Made by a program: the position numbers and the translations under genes. Shown piece after piece: positions 32,051 through 41,725 of a DNA stretch of 50,603 bases (the stretch's first letter is position 1; each line of letters opens with the position of its first letter). The stretch lies in NCBI GenBank assembly GCA_016744655.1, contig JADGDY010000013.1:1-50603 (forward strand), written 5' to 3'. The stretch is from Bacteroidales bacterium. Lineage in GTDB: Bacteria > Bacteroidota > Bacteroidia > Bacteroidales > UBA12170. The notes under the pieces are model-generated. The model was not told the origin of the DNA. It did not search any database and saw only the letters and a program-made list of their open reading frames with translations.

Positions 32051-33436
32051 ATGATGATGATAAAGAGACTATTTCCCCAAATAATTGCGATTACATTTTC
32101 TTTCTTAGTTTTTGGTTTAGGTACTGTTTTAGCCCAAAAAACATGGACCTTGGAAGAATGTATTGTTTATGCACTTGAGAATAACATTCAAATTAAACAA
32201 AGCAGGTTACAAACCCAAACTGCTGAAATTAATCTTTTACAGAGCAAATTGAATTTTGCACCTTCTGCTAATGCTGGAGCTAATGTGAATTATAGCTGGG
32301 GGAGAAATATCGATCCTCAAACTAACTTGTATAGTACAAATCAATCCATGAATAATAACTATAGTTTAAATGGTAACCTAGATTTGTATAATGGAATGCA
32401 AAAATGGAATACTTTACGAAAAAACGAGTTAGATCTTAAAGCAAGCAACTATCTATCTGAAGAAATGGAAAATGATATTTCCTTGGGTTTAACAGGAGCA
32501 TATTTAAATATTATTTATAAGCATGAATTATTAAGGGTAGCGGAACAACAGGTTGAGGTTACTCGTCAGCAAATAGAAAGAACTAGTAATCTGGTAGAAG
32601 CTGGAACTTTACCACGAGGTGATCTTCTAGAAATACAAGCTCAAGGCGCTCAAGAAGAGACCAATCTGATCACAGCTGAAAACAATTTGTCATTAGCCTA
32701 TCTAGATTTAAAACAATTTTTAGACTTACCTGCAGATACAGATCTTGAAATTGACTTTCCTAATATTGAGTTGTCACAAGAATTGCAAATTATACCTTCT
32801 GAACAAGTTTACTCTAATGCTGTGGAAATTATGCCAGAAATTAAAGGCAGTGAAGTAAGCTTGGAAAGTGCGGAAAGGGCTGTGCAAATTGCTAAAGGTG
32901 GTTTGCAGCCTAGGCTTTCATTATCTGGAGGAGTTAGTACTAATTATATAGATGGATTAAAAGAGGTTTTAGGTCGAGATGATAATGGTTTTCCTATTTA
33001 TGGTGGGTTCATGTCTTATGGGGATCAAATGGAAAATAATTTAGGTGAATACGTAACTTTACAACTTAATATTCCAATCTTTAATGGTTATCAGGCTAAG
33101 TCAAATGTAAACCGCGCTAAAGTGCAAACCATTGATCAAAATTTCAGATTACAATTAAGAAAGAACGAGCTTCGTAAAAATATAGAGCAAAAATACCACG
33201 ATGCCATTGCTGCTTATAAAACATATAATGCCAGCAAATTCACGGTGGAATCTTTATCAGAAGCTTTTAAATATACCGAAGAGAAATTTAATGTGGGGAT
33301 GGTAAATTCTGTGGATTATAGCTTAGCTAAGATTAAATTGACTCAAGCTCAATCGCAGTTCCTTCAAGCTAAATACGATTATATATTCAAAACTAAGATA
33401 TTAGATTTCTACATGGGAATTCCTTTGACCCTGTAA
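32051..33436 (+). CDS. TolC-family outer-membrane efflux protein
   Basis: A 461-aa protein from the first ATG of a run of three (32051); an upstream in-frame TTG at 32006 would add a poor N-terminus. The signal peptide is at about 1-29 (ends VLAQK). The mature protein has the two OEP repeats: WTLEECIVYALENNIQIKQ at the start of the first and SLESAERAVQIAKGGLQPRLSLSGGV at the start of the second. TolC proteins form a trimeric channel through the outer membrane and periplasm. The adaptor gene follows after 30 bp, but no inner-membrane pump is encoded here. Confidence 0.9.
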   Translation: MMMIKRLFPQIIAITFSFLVFGLGTVLAQKTWTLEECIVYALENNIQIKQSRLQTQTAEINLLQSKLNFAPSANAGANVNYSWGRNIDPQTNLYSTNQSMNNNYSLNGNLDLYNGMQKWNTLRKNELDLKASNYLSEEMENDISLGLTGAYLNIIYKHELLRVAEQQVEVTRQQIERTSNLVEAGTLPRGDLLEIQAQGAQEETNLITAENNLSLAYLDLKQFLDLPADTDLEIDFPNIELSQELQIIPSEQVYSNAVEIMPEIKGSEVSLESAERAVQIAKGGLQPRLSLSGGVSTNYIDGLKEVLGRDDNGFPIYGGFMSYGDQMENNLGEYVTLQLNIPIFNGYQAKSNVNRAKVQTIDQNFRLQLRKNELRKNIEQKYHDAIAAYKTYNASKFTVESLSEAFKYTEEKFNVGMVNSVDYSLAKIKLTQAQSQFLQAKYDYIFKTKILDFYMGIPLTL

Positions 33437-33466
33437 ATCACATTTAACATTTGTAAAACCGAAATC

Positions 33467-34825
33467 ATGAAAAAGAATAAATGGATAATCATCCTAGGCG
33501 CAGTTTTAGTTATTGCCATTATAGCATTGGTAGTGATGAAAAAACAAGGTGTTCTAGGTAAAGAAAACAATACCAAAGTTAGCGTAGAACAAGTGGAGAT
33601 GAAAACCATCATCGAGACCGTTACTGCCAATGGTAAAATCCAACCTGAGAAAGATATTAAGGTCAGCCCTTTTATTGGTGGCGAGGTAATAGAGCTTACA
33701 GTTGTTGAAGGCGACCATGTAGACAAAGGCCAATTACTAGCTAAGATTGATCCAGAACAGTACCGTACGGCTTTCGATCGCTCCGAAGCAGCTTTAAACT
33801 CACAAAAAGCTTCTGTGGCTAATGCCAAAGCAGGACTAGCCCAATCAAAATCTGAGTTTTTACAAAACCGATTAGATTTTGAAAGAAATCAGAAATTATG
33901 GGAGAAACAAGTGATTAGTGACTCCGATTTCGAAAAAGTTGAAGCTGCCTATGAAGTCAGTAAAAGTAGAGTGGATGCCGCTGAAGAAACATTAAAGTCT
34001 ACGCAGTTTCAAGTAAAAAGTAGTGAGGCCAGCTTACGAGAAGCTAGAGAAAACCTTACTCGTACTGCTGTTTTTGCTCCTCAAAACGGAACGGTTTCTT
34101 TATTAAGTGTAGAAAAAGGGGAACGTGTTCAAGGTGCTTCTCAATTCTCAGCAGGTACAGAGCTTATGCGTATTGCCAACCTAAATAATATGGAAGTACA
34201 CGTAGAAGTGAACGAAAACGATATTGTGAGAGTTTCTATAGGCGATACCACTATTATAGAAGTAGATGCTTATTTGAAAGACAAATTTAGAGGAGTGGTT
34301 ACAGAAATTGCAACCTCAGCAAATACTCAAGGTACTAGTGCCGATCAGGTAACTAATTTCGATGTAAAGATAAGAATGCTGAGTGAATCATATCAACATT
34401 TGAGTGAAAATAAGCCAGCTGGATTTAGCCCATTCCGTCCAGGTATGTCAGCTTCTGTTGATATTCAAACAGAAGTGAAAAATCTAATTCCAGCAGTGGA
34501 AATAGCTGCTGTTACCACCCGCGACGATACATCAGGTAGAAATAAATCGGCCTACCAAAAGCGTCAGGAAGAAAAAGAGCAAGAAGATGTGAAAGAGGAA
34601 GATAAGGAAATTAAAGAATACGTTTTCTTATATGAAGATGGTGAAGCTGTAATGCGTGAAGTAAAAACAGGTATTCAAGACAATAAGTATATAGAGATAC
34701 TTACTGGTATAGAAGAAGGTGATGAAGTAATTACTGGACCTTATTCAGCCGTATCTAAAGACTTGAAAAATCACGATAAAGTAGAAAAGACTGATAAAGA
34801 CAAGCTTTTTGATAAGAATAATTAG
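33467..34825 (+). CDS. Periplasmic adaptor of HlyD/MacA family
   Basis: A 452-aa protein. An N-terminal membrane anchor lies at about 5-23. The lipoyl-like halves are at about 45-75 (VTANGKIQPEKDIKVSPFIGGEV) and 190-215 (TRTAVFAPQNGTVSLLSVEKGERV), with a long alpha-helical hairpin between. Beta-barrel and membrane-proximal domains follow, with an acidic stretch EEKEQEDVKEEDKE at about 366-380. The layout fits MacA-type adaptors that link an ABC (MacB-type) pump to TolC. The pump gene is absent: a terminator follows directly. Confidence 0.88.
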   Translation: MKKNKWIIILGAVLVIAIIALVVMKKQGVLGKENNTKVSVEQVEMKTIIETVTANGKIQPEKDIKVSPFIGGEVIELTVVEGDHVDKGQLLAKIDPEQYRTAFDRSEAALNSQKASVANAKAGLAQSKSEFLQNRLDFERNQKLWEKQVISDSDFEKVEAAYEVSKSRVDAAEETLKSTQFQVKSSEASLREARENLTRTAVFAPQNGTVSLLSVEKGERVQGASQFSAGTELMRIANLNNMEVHVEVNENDIVRVSIGDTTIIEVDAYLKDKFRGVVTEIATSANTQGTSADQVTNFDVKIRMLSESYQHLSENKPAGFSPFRPGMSASVDIQTEVKNLIPAVEIAAVTTRDDTSGRNKSAYQKRQEEKEQEDVKEEDKEIKEYVFLYEDGEAVMREVKTGIQDNKYIEILTGIEEGDEVITGPYSAVSKDLKNHDKVEKTDKDKLFDKNN

Positions 34826-34843
34826 AGGATTCTTAAACAACAG

Positions 34844-34876
34844 AAAAGGGCTTCAATACTATTGAAGCCCTTTTTT
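34844..34876 (+). terminator. Terminator of the TolC-HlyD operon
   Basis: AAAAGGGCTTCAAT (34844-34857) and ATTGAAGCCC plus T-tract (34861-34876) form a strong hairpin with a 3-nt loop. It ends the operon after the adaptor gene. Confidence 0.85.
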
Positions 34877-35085
34877 GTTGCTGATTGTCAGTGATATAGA
34901 ATATCTCTTTCCAATAATTTTTAGCCTTGTGAAATATTTTTCCTGACAAACATCACTCAAAGAAAAACGAGACATCCATAATTGCAAACAAAACTATATA
35001 GTTGATAAACTTGGAAGATTCAATACACACTTCTGAAAATCTAGTTATATAGTAGGTTTTAAGCAAATTATATTCTCATCTTTTT

Positions 35086-37566
35086 CTATTCTTCTTCCAT
35101 TTCTCCAGCATCAGAACCTGATCTAGATTTTCTATCAGGGCGATAATTATTGAACTTATAGCTAATAGATAGGGTAACAACTGGTGCATCTCTAGTGAAT
35201 TCACTATAATTATAAAAATCGGGGCCACTGGTGGTCATTTCTCTTTTCGCTGTAGAGAAGATATCTCTTACCTGTAATACTGCACTTAGTTTTCTATCTA
35301 AGAAATCTTGTCGCACCGCTGCATTTATCATATAAAAACCTTCTCTTTCTCCTTGAGCAGTAACAGACGGTCCATTATACATACTATTAATCTGAAGCTT
35401 GGTTCCTTTTCTAATATTGAAAGTATTATTAAACCTAGAGCTCCAGTTGTTACTATTGTTAGAGAAATATTCATCGTATAGAATCCCCTCCACACGATAT
35501 TTATAAAAATCACCCATTAAATCCATTTCCCACCATTTATATAGCTGGAAACTAAACATAAACTCAAGTCCTAAACTATAGTCTGTTCCTACGTTTTCTA
35601 TGGTACGAAGCATCACATCATCGTAATAAACACTTTGAACTCGTTCTACTTTATTGTGTGTTTCTCTATAATAACCCTCTAAAGATATCAGATTGGTTTT
35701 TCCAATTTTCTTAAGATATCCCAACTCATAAGAATCGATATACTCTGGTAATAGATCTGGGTTTCCTTGTCTAACCTCATCTGGTCCTACCCAAGTGATA
35801 AATGGTTCTAAATACCAACCTCTAGATCTTTGAATTCTTCTGGTATAGCTGGCCATCATTTGTTGGTCTTTAGGTAATTCATATGATAGGTGGATCGTAG
35901 GAAAGAAATCCCAACGATCGATTCCAAATTGCTCTTCAGTACTTTTGGAAATAATATCTCTATAAGTATACTCTCCTCTTACTCCTGCTTGGAAGCCAAA
36001 TTTCCCTAATTCATTAGCAAATGTGGAATAAATTGCATGGATGTTTCTTTTATAAGTGGTTTGGTTGGTATATTCTTCCTGAGTTTCATATTCTCCAGTT
36101 TCTATATTCAACTGTTTCATTCCGGTATTGTCTTCACTATTGGAAAACCGAGTTTGAAAACCAGCTTCAAACTTTCCTTTTTCACCAACGGGAAGCGTAT
36201 AATCAACCTTTCCTCTAACACGACTAGATGGCCCAGTTTCTGTATTCAACCTACCATCGGTAACAATTCCTTCTGCAGAACTACTCTCATATATGGAATT
36301 ATCTTCAAAATCACGGGTACTGGCACTAAACTCAGCTTTAATTTCATGTCCCTTTTTTTCAAATTTATGCTGATAATTTAAAGCTGTTGAGTAAAACTGC
36401 CCTCCTCTTTCTGATATCTCATTTTTGTTATAAAATGTATAAGAATCATCAATTGTTTTCCATAGTTCGTTAGCTGACAAGGATTTTCCATTCATTTTTC
36501 TATCCCCAAATCGGAAAGTTACACCTATGATGTCGTTAGAACCAATACTATAATCACCGCCAGCTTTTATACCCCACATGGTTCTCTCACGATCGTTTTG
36601 TCCACTTTGAATGGTTCTGGTGGTGTCAGTAATATTTCCTAGGTCATCGCTCAAATAAGTGAATTTGTCATTATAACTATCTCCCGGATGGTTTCTCACA
36701 TTGTAGTCAGCTCCAAAAAATATATTTAAGTTTCTTTTTTTATAATTCAATAAGAAGTCGCCACCATATTTGCTATCTATACCTAAGTTGGCGTTCACAA
36801 TTCCACTAAAGCCCTGTAATTTGTTTTTCTTGGTGATGATATTAATGATACCAGCTGTTCCGTCAGGATCGTATTTTGCCGAAGGGTTGGTGATAATTTC
36901 AATATTATCAATAGTTGAAGCAGGTATTTGTTGTAAGGCATCATTGGCATCCAAAACAGAGGGACGACCGTCGATAAGTACCGTAAAACCAGTACTTCCT
37001 CTTAAGGAAACATTACCCTCAATATCTACTTTTATAGAGGGAACATTTTCTAAAACATCCACAGCTGAACCTGAAATAGAAGTGATTTGCTTACTCACAT
37101 TAATCACTTTCTTATCTATCTTATAATCTATTCGAGGAGCGCTACCATCAATAACAACCTCCTCCAGATTTTGCATATTTGGTTTTAGCTTTATTTTATG
37201 CAGGTTTACAATCGGTTCGTCCATATTTACCATCACATCTTCAATGGTGAGCTCTTCATAACCGAGAAATGATATTTTCACATCATATTTGCCTGGTTTT
37301 AACTTTTCAAGGAAAAATTTTCCATTTTTCTGACTGATAGTGCCACCAGATAGCTCATTATTACGTTTATGATAAATGGCGATAGTCGCATATTCTATCT
37401 GTTCTTTGGTGCTGGCATCAATAACTTGTCCGCTTATTTGTCCTATGGCAGACATGGTTCTGTTACCGCCTTGGCCTTTTCCACCTCTTTGGCCGGGTTG
37501 AGCAAATAAACTGATATTCAGTATTAAGAAAATACTTAATAAAGTAACTTGTATTGTCGATTTCAT
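35086..37566 (-). CDS. TonB-dependent receptor-like outer-membrane beta-barrel protein (OMP_b-brl_3 type)
   Basis: An 826-aa protein if it starts at the ATG 37564-37566, directly before a good signal peptide (MKSTIQVTLLSIFLILNISLFAQ); a start 17 codons upstream is open but gives a poor N-terminus. A Gly/Arg-rich patch (QRGGKGQGGNR) follows, then a carboxypeptidase-regulatory domain (about 40-120), a plug (about 125-235; GSTGFTVLIDGRPSVLDA, AGIINIITKK) and a C-terminal 22-strand-type barrel. The protein ends in an acidic tail (GEMEEE) rather than Phe. It is a likely uptake or signalling receptor; no SusD partner is adjacent and the substrate is unknown. Confidence 0.85.
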   Translation of the reverse strand: MKSTIQVTLLSIFLILNISLFAQPGQRGGKGQGGNRTMSAIGQISGQVIDASTKEQIEYATIAIYHKRNNELSGGTISQKNGKFFLEKLKPGKYDVKISFLGYEELTIEDVMVNMDEPIVNLHKIKLKPNMQNLEEVVIDGSAPRIDYKIDKKVINVSKQITSISGSAVDVLENVPSIKVDIEGNVSLRGSTGFTVLIDGRPSVLDANDALQQIPASTIDNIEIITNPSAKYDPDGTAGIINIITKKNKLQGFSGIVNANLGIDSKYGGDFLLNYKKRNLNIFFGADYNVRNHPGDSYNDKFTYLSDDLGNITDTTRTIQSGQNDRERTMWGIKAGGDYSIGSNDIIGVTFRFGDRKMNGKSLSANELWKTIDDSYTFYNKNEISERGGQFYSTALNYQHKFEKKGHEIKAEFSASTRDFEDNSIYESSSAEGIVTDGRLNTETGPSSRVRGKVDYTLPVGEKGKFEAGFQTRFSNSEDNTGMKQLNIETGEYETQEEYTNQTTYKRNIHAIYSTFANELGKFGFQAGVRGEYTYRDIISKSTEEQFGIDRWDFFPTIHLSYELPKDQQMMASYTRRIQRSRGWYLEPFITWVGPDEVRQGNPDLLPEYIDSYELGYLKKIGKTNLISLEGYYRETHNKVERVQSVYYDDVMLRTIENVGTDYSLGLEFMFSFQLYKWWEMDLMGDFYKYRVEGILYDEYFSNNSNNWSSRFNNTFNIRKGTKLQINSMYNGPSVTAQGEREGFYMINAAVRQDFLDRKLSAVLQVRDIFSTAKREMTTSGPDFYNYSEFTRDAPVVTLSISYKFNNYRPDRKSRSGSDAGEMEEE

Positions 37567-37777
37567 ATATAAATTATAGTAAGTGTGATCTTTATTTACA
37601 ATGCCTTTGATTTGCAAATCAAAGAAAAGTTTAATTAAGAAATCTTAAAAAAAATGTTTATTTAAAGTTAAGAGCCAAACTACCTAATAATCAGCATATT
37701 TACTTTTAATGATTTTAAATTAATGAAATAGACCTAAATAATTCAGTTTATTTTTTATGCTCAACCGAAATACTTTT

Positions 37778-37785
37778 TACTTTTG
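37778..37785 (+). promoter_or_regulatory. -7 element of the pckA promoter
   Basis: TACTTTTG, a full TAnnTTTG match. The transcription start would be near 37791, directly before the palindrome at 37795. Confidence 0.5.
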
Positions 37786-37794
37786 TCGTCCCAT

Positions 37795-37808
37795 TGCAAA
37801 CGTTTGCA
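37795..37808. promoter_or_regulatory. LacI/PurR-type operator before pckA
   Basis: TGCAAACGTTTGCA is a perfect 14-bp palindrome with a central CG, the form bound by LacI/GalR-family regulators (compare the E. coli PurR core GCAAACGTTTGC). It lies just past the predicted transcription start and 24 bp before the ATG, so a bound protein would block transcription. The regulator is not in this window. Confidence 0.55.
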
Positions 37809-37832
37809 TAAAATCATTAAACTTAAAATACT

Positions 37833-39467
37833 ATGGCTAAAAACATTGAGAAAGTAAGAAAAGACCTTGCTTCTTATGGAATAAATGAAGTAGAGGAGAT
37901 TTATTACAATCTTTCATATGACGAGCTTTATGAGCATGAAACAGACACAAAATTAGAAGGTTACGAAAAGGGCTATGTAACCAACCTAGGTGCTGTAACC
38001 GTTGATACTGGTATTTTTACAGGACGTTCTCCAAAAGATAAATATATTGTAGAAGAGGATGAAAACGTAAACAATATTTGGTGGAAAAACGAGCACCGAC
38101 CAGCTTCTGACAACAAACCAATAAGCGAAGAAGTGTGGGAAGAGTTAAAAACTAACTCTGTAAAGCAGTTAACAGGAAAGAAATTATATGTACAAGATGG
38201 ATATGCTGGTGCCAATGAAGACACCCGTTTAAAGATTCGTTTTATTGTAGAAGTTGCATGGCAGGCGCACTTCGTAAAGAACATGTTTATCCGTCCAAGT
38301 GAAGAGGAATTAGAGAATTTCGAGCCAGATTTCGTGGTTTTCAACTCTTCAAAAACAACAAATCCTAAGTGGGAAGAGCAAGGCTTAAACAGTGAAGTTT
38401 ATGCCGCTTTCAACTTAAAAGCTCGCATGGCTTGTATCGGTGGTAGCTGGTATGGTGGCGAGATGAAGAAAGGGATTTTCTCTGTAATGAATTATTATCT
38501 TCCATTAAAAGGAATTGCTGCGATGCACTGTAGTGCAAACGTTGGCGATGATGGAAACACCGCTATTTTCTTTGGCCTTTCGGGAACAGGAAAAACAACA
38601 TTATCAGCCGATCCAAACAGAGCCTTAATTGGTGATGATGAGCATGGCTGGGATGACAACGGTGTCTTCAATTTTGAAGGAGGATGTTATGCTAAGACTA
38701 TTGATTTAGATTCTGAAAAAGAACCAGATATTTATAAAGCCATTAAGAAAGATGCTTTATTAGAGAATGTTGGTTTTGATGCCAATAATGTAATTGATTT
38801 TGCGGATTTCTCTAAAACTAAAAATACTCGTGTTTCTTATCCAATCTATCATATTGATAATATCGTGAAACCAGTTTCTAAAGCTGGACACGCCAACAAA
38901 GTGATTTTCTTAACTGCTGATGCTTTTGGGGTATTACCTCCAGTAAGTAAATTAACTGCAGATCAAACAAAATATCACTTCATTAGTGGATATACTGCCA
39001 AAGTAGCTGGAACTGAACGCGGAATTAAGGAACCTGTTCCTTCTTTCTCTGCTTGTTTTGGAGCTGCTTTCTTATTATTAGATCCAACAAAATATGCACA
39101 CGAACTCATTCGTAAGATGGAATCCAATGGAGCAGAAGCTTATTTGGTGAACACTGGATGGATTGGTGGAGCATACGGTACTGGTAATCGTATTGATTTA
39201 CCTACTACGCGTGCCATTATCAACGGTATTTTAGATGGTTCTTTTGATAAAGCAGAATATGAAACATTACCTGTTTTCGGATTAAATATTCCTAAATCAT
39301 TAGAGGGTATTGACAGCAAGATTTTCAATCCTCGTAACCTTTGGGAAGATCCTAAAGCTTGGGATGCTTCTGCCGAGAACCTAGCCAAGAAGTTTATTGC
39401 CAATTTCGCCAACTTTACAGATAGCGATGAAGCAAAAAAACTAGTGGCTTCCGGACCGCAAATTTAA
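37833..39467 (+). CDS. pckA: Phosphoenolpyruvate carboxykinase (ATP)
   Basis: A 544-aa cytosolic enzyme that interconverts oxaloacetate + ATP and phosphoenolpyruvate + CO2 + ADP, the entry to gluconeogenesis (and in many anaerobes a CO2-fixing step). Motifs seen are [14 protein letters not shown] (about residues 62-75), the substrate-binding [12 protein letters not shown] (203-214), the P-loop GLSGTGKTT (248-256) and kinase-2 [11 protein letters not shown] (265-275), and NVGDDG before the P-loop. Length and motif order match the ATP-dependent family. It has its own promoter, operator and terminator and is monocistronic. Confidence 0.97.
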   Translation: MAKNIEKVRKDLASYGINEVEEIYYNLSYDELYEHETDTKLEGYEKGYVTNLGAVTVDTGIFTGRSPKDKYIVEEDENVNNIWWKNEHRPASDNKPISEEVWEELKTNSVKQLTGKKLYVQDGYAGANEDTRLKIRFIVEVAWQAHFVKNMFIRPSEEELENFEPDFVVFNSSKTTNPKWEEQGLNSEVYAAFNLKARMACIGGSWYGGEMKKGIFSVMNYYLPLKGIAAMHCSANVGDDGNTAIFFGLSGTGKTTLSADPNRALIGDDEHGWDDNGVFNFEGGCYAKTIDLDSEKEPDIYKAIKKDALLENVGFDANNVIDFADFSKTKNTRVSYPIYHIDNIVKPVSKAGHANKVIFLTADAFGVLPPVSKLTADQTKYHFISGYTAKVAGTERGIKEPVPSFSACFGAAFLLLDPTKYAHELIRKMESNGAEAYLVNTGWIGGAYGTGNRIDLPTTRAIINGILDGSFDKAEYETLPVFGLNIPKSLEGIDSKIFNPRNLWEDPKAWDASAENLAKKFIANFANFTDSDEAKKLVASGPQI

Positions 39468-39488
39468 TAACACACATTTTCATATTAG

Positions 39489-39517
39489 AACCCGGCTTTT
39501 AAAGTCGGGTTTTTTTG
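39489..39517 (+). terminator. Terminator of pckA
   Basis: AACCCGGCTTT (39489-39499) pairs with AAAGTCGGGTT (39501-39511), followed by TTTTTT. Confidence 0.85.
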
Positions 39518-39719
39518 TGGATTCTAATTGCATAATATAATGGTGTTACAAAAAAAATAGTTCAATCAAACCTATGTTTAATCGAACTATTAAAGCCATA
39601 TACTAAGAATAATGATCCTGATTCTAGTGTTGATTTAACCCTAAGGATTAGGGATAGATTATATTCAGGAAGTGATAGGGGATTATATATGGCATTTTTT
39701 CATTTAAAGCACTATGATA

Positions 39720-39998
39720 CTAATTGATAGCTTTAATGTTAGTGAGATGAGCCTTGCCTTCTAAAGGTTTGTAAACACTTACAATAGCAGCTCCATTTTT
39801 AGGATGTAAAGTAACTGATACTGAGTTGCAGAAGAAATGATAATTCATCCCAGCAACCACTTGTTGAGATACTGCTACTGGCGTGTAGCCCACTCCAGTA
39901 AATCCATCAAGCGCTTCTTTGAATGCATCTGCTGCTTCATCACTAATTTTACATGTGTAAGGCGAAAATGCTCCAACTAAATTGTCATTATTTTTCAT
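39720..39998 (-). CDS. Small cystatin-like protein
   Basis: A 92-aa cytoplasmic-looking protein without a signal peptide. Residues about 43-52 read VSQQVVAGMNYHF, which matches the QxVxG loop and following strand of cystatins/stefins (QVVAGTNY), placed after an N-terminal helix (ISDEAADAFKEALDGF) as in that fold. A further strand (CNSVSVTL) and another (AAIVSVYKPL) complete the expected order. Cystatins inhibit papain-like cysteine proteases, but bacterial members are little known and this function is not established. Start at the ATG 39996-39998. It stands alone between pckA and the lipoprotein gene. Confidence 0.7.
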   Translation of the reverse strand: MKNNDNLVGAFSPYTCKISDEAADAFKEALDGFTGVGYTPVAVSQQVVAGMNYHFFCNSVSVTLHPKNGAAIVSVYKPLEGKAHLTNIKAIN

Positions 39999-40412
39999 TG
40001 CGTTTTTATTAAGGTCCCTACTCTATTTAAAAAGGGTTTTTCAGGTTCCACCGCTCAACAAAAGAAAGAATCGTAGCTACTTCTTCTAATAATTTTTGTC
40101 TTGATTTTGATTACCCAACAAATGTCTATTGAAATTTTGCAGGATTTTAGAGTAGAAATACTCCATTATTATATTAGGTATAAATACCTAATGATAATGA
40201 TTTATTGCTATCGGTGCTCATCCTATAGCGATTGTCCTTTTTTTCTAAATTTCTATTACCTTTGAATCTGTGGTGGTATTTAATATCAAGTTAAGCTTTT
40301 ACGTCACCAGAAACCAAAATCTCAATCTTTTTTTCACGAGGGTAGGGTTTTCTGAAAATTCAATCGGTTTATTAAGTGAAAAGAAAATTATTTTAAACGA
40401 AAACCATAAAAC
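39999..40412. other. Intergenic region with promoter for the repeat lipoprotein
   Basis: No gene seen. The only clear element is the promoter at 40231-40264. It would leave an unusually long leader of about 140 nt before the ATG at 40413. The leader has no recognised riboswitch. Confidence 0.5.
40231..40264 (+). promoter_or_regulatory. Promoter of the repeat lipoprotein gene
   Basis: ATTG (40231-40234), 22 nt, TACCTTTG (40257-40264). The -7 element is a full match to TAnnTTTG; the spacing is slightly long. Confidence 0.45.
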
Positions 40413-41594
40413 ATGAAAAAGGTATTTGGAATATTAGTGGCTTTGTCTTTTGTAATGACATTCACATTTACTTCTTGTGATAAAGAAGAGGAAGCTGTTA
40501 CTACAGAAAGCACATTAACCGAAAGTGATTTGTCACTAAAGAGCCTGGAGCCAGAAGTTCAGGTGATAGGAACAGGTGACAAAGGTGATTACGAAAAAGT
40601 AATAATCGAAGAAATCGTAAGAGGGGAGTCTTGTAAAAAACAACCAGTCTCAGGAATTATTGAGTATTACTATCAAGGAGAAATGGTGTTTTCAGTTGAT
40701 TTTGGTGATGGCGAGTGTGATGGAGTAGCTACAGTAAGTTGGCTCGATGAGGAAGGTGCAACGCAATCAAAGGTTGTAGATGTTTGGACCCTATTTAAAA
40801 AGCATAACGATGGAAATCATAGACCAAAGTGCTTTAGCTTTATTTTTCCTATAAGCTATACCACTCCAGATGGTTCTGAAATAACAATAGAAAGTGCTGA
40901 CGACTGGCACCTTTTAAGAGATTGGTGTACTGCTAATCCTGGATATGATGAAAAACCAGCTCTAAACTTCCCAGTTGATATTGTTTATGATGATGAGACA
41001 ACCATCACTATTAATACCACTGAAGAATTAAGAGAAGCCAGAAGAGATTGTAAAGAAGCCAATAGCAGAAAATGTTTTGAATTAATTTTACCAGTGAGCT
41101 TCGTAATGCCCGACAACAGTACTATTACTGTGGAAACTGAAGATGATTGGGCGCTAATTAAAGATTGGCACATCAATAATCCTGAGTTTGAGGAAAGAGC
41201 TAGCTTGGTTTTTCCAGTAGATATAGTGTATGATGATGGAACCACATTAACCTTAATCACAGAGGAGGAAATGCAAGAAGCCAAAAGAGATTGTATGAAT
41301 GGTTTTGGTGCCAAGTGTTTTACTTTTAATCTTCCTGTAAGCTTCACCATGCCCGATGCCTCTGTTATTATTATTGAAACAGAAGAAGACTGGGCCTTGC
41401 TAAAAGCATGGTATACTGAAAACCCAGGTATAGAAGAAAAGCCAGCATTAATTTTTCCAGTGGACATTACCATGGAAGATGAAACTGTTCTCACAGTGAA
41501 TACCCATGAAGAAATGGTGGAAATACGCCGCGCTTGTCATCCACATGGTAATGGTCATGGCGGACATGGTGGTGGAAATGGACATGGGAATTAG
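40413..41594 (+). CDS. Lipoprotein with three ~80-aa tandem repeats and His/Gly-rich tail
   Basis: A 393-aa protein. The signal peptide ends in a lipobox (FTSC, lipid-attached Cys22). An N-terminal domain follows (about 45-135). Then come three repeats of about 80 residues at about 139-219, 220-299 and 300-379. Each begins KCF, contains (P/S)xSxxMPDxSxIxxE, a DDW or EDW, then FPVDIxYDD, and ends in a Cys. The tail reads HPHGNGHGGHGGGNGHGN and could bind metal ions. The paired Cys of each repeat may form disulfides. I do not recognise a family with certainty. It lies just upstream of a FecI/FecR/TonB operon but has its own promoter and a hairpin after it. Confidence 0.8.
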   Translation: MKKVFGILVALSFVMTFTFTSCDKEEEAVTTESTLTESDLSLKSLEPEVQVIGTGDKGDYEKVIIEEIVRGESCKKQPVSGIIEYYYQGEMVFSVDFGDGECDGVATVSWLDEEGATQSKVVDVWTLFKKHNDGNHRPKCFSFIFPISYTTPDGSEITIESADDWHLLRDWCTANPGYDEKPALNFPVDIVYDDETTITINTTEELREARRDCKEANSRKCFELILPVSFVMPDNSTITVETEDDWALIKDWHINNPEFEERASLVFPVDIVYDDGTTLTLITEEEMQEAKRDCMNGFGAKCFTFNLPVSFTMPDASVIIIETEEDWALLKAWYTENPGIEEKPALIFPVDITMEDETVLTVNTHEEMVEIRRACHPHGNGHGGHGGGNGHGN

Positions 41595-41630
41595 AATATT
41601 GTAAATAATAACATGATGTCGAGATAGTGA

Positions 41631-41680
41631 TATTGAAAATCAGAATTTCCCCAGACTTTATGGGAGTCTGATTTTCAATA
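41631..41680 (+). terminator. Hairpin after the repeat lipoprotein gene
   Basis: Perfect 14-bp arms (41631-41644 and 41667-41680) with an inner CCC/GGG pairing. The T-tract is weak, so it may act as an attenuator or stabiliser rather than a full terminator before the downstream sigma gene. Confidence 0.55.
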
Positions 41681-41725
41681 ATTTCTTCCTCTCTGGAAAA
41701 CATCATCAAATAAAACCATCCGCTA

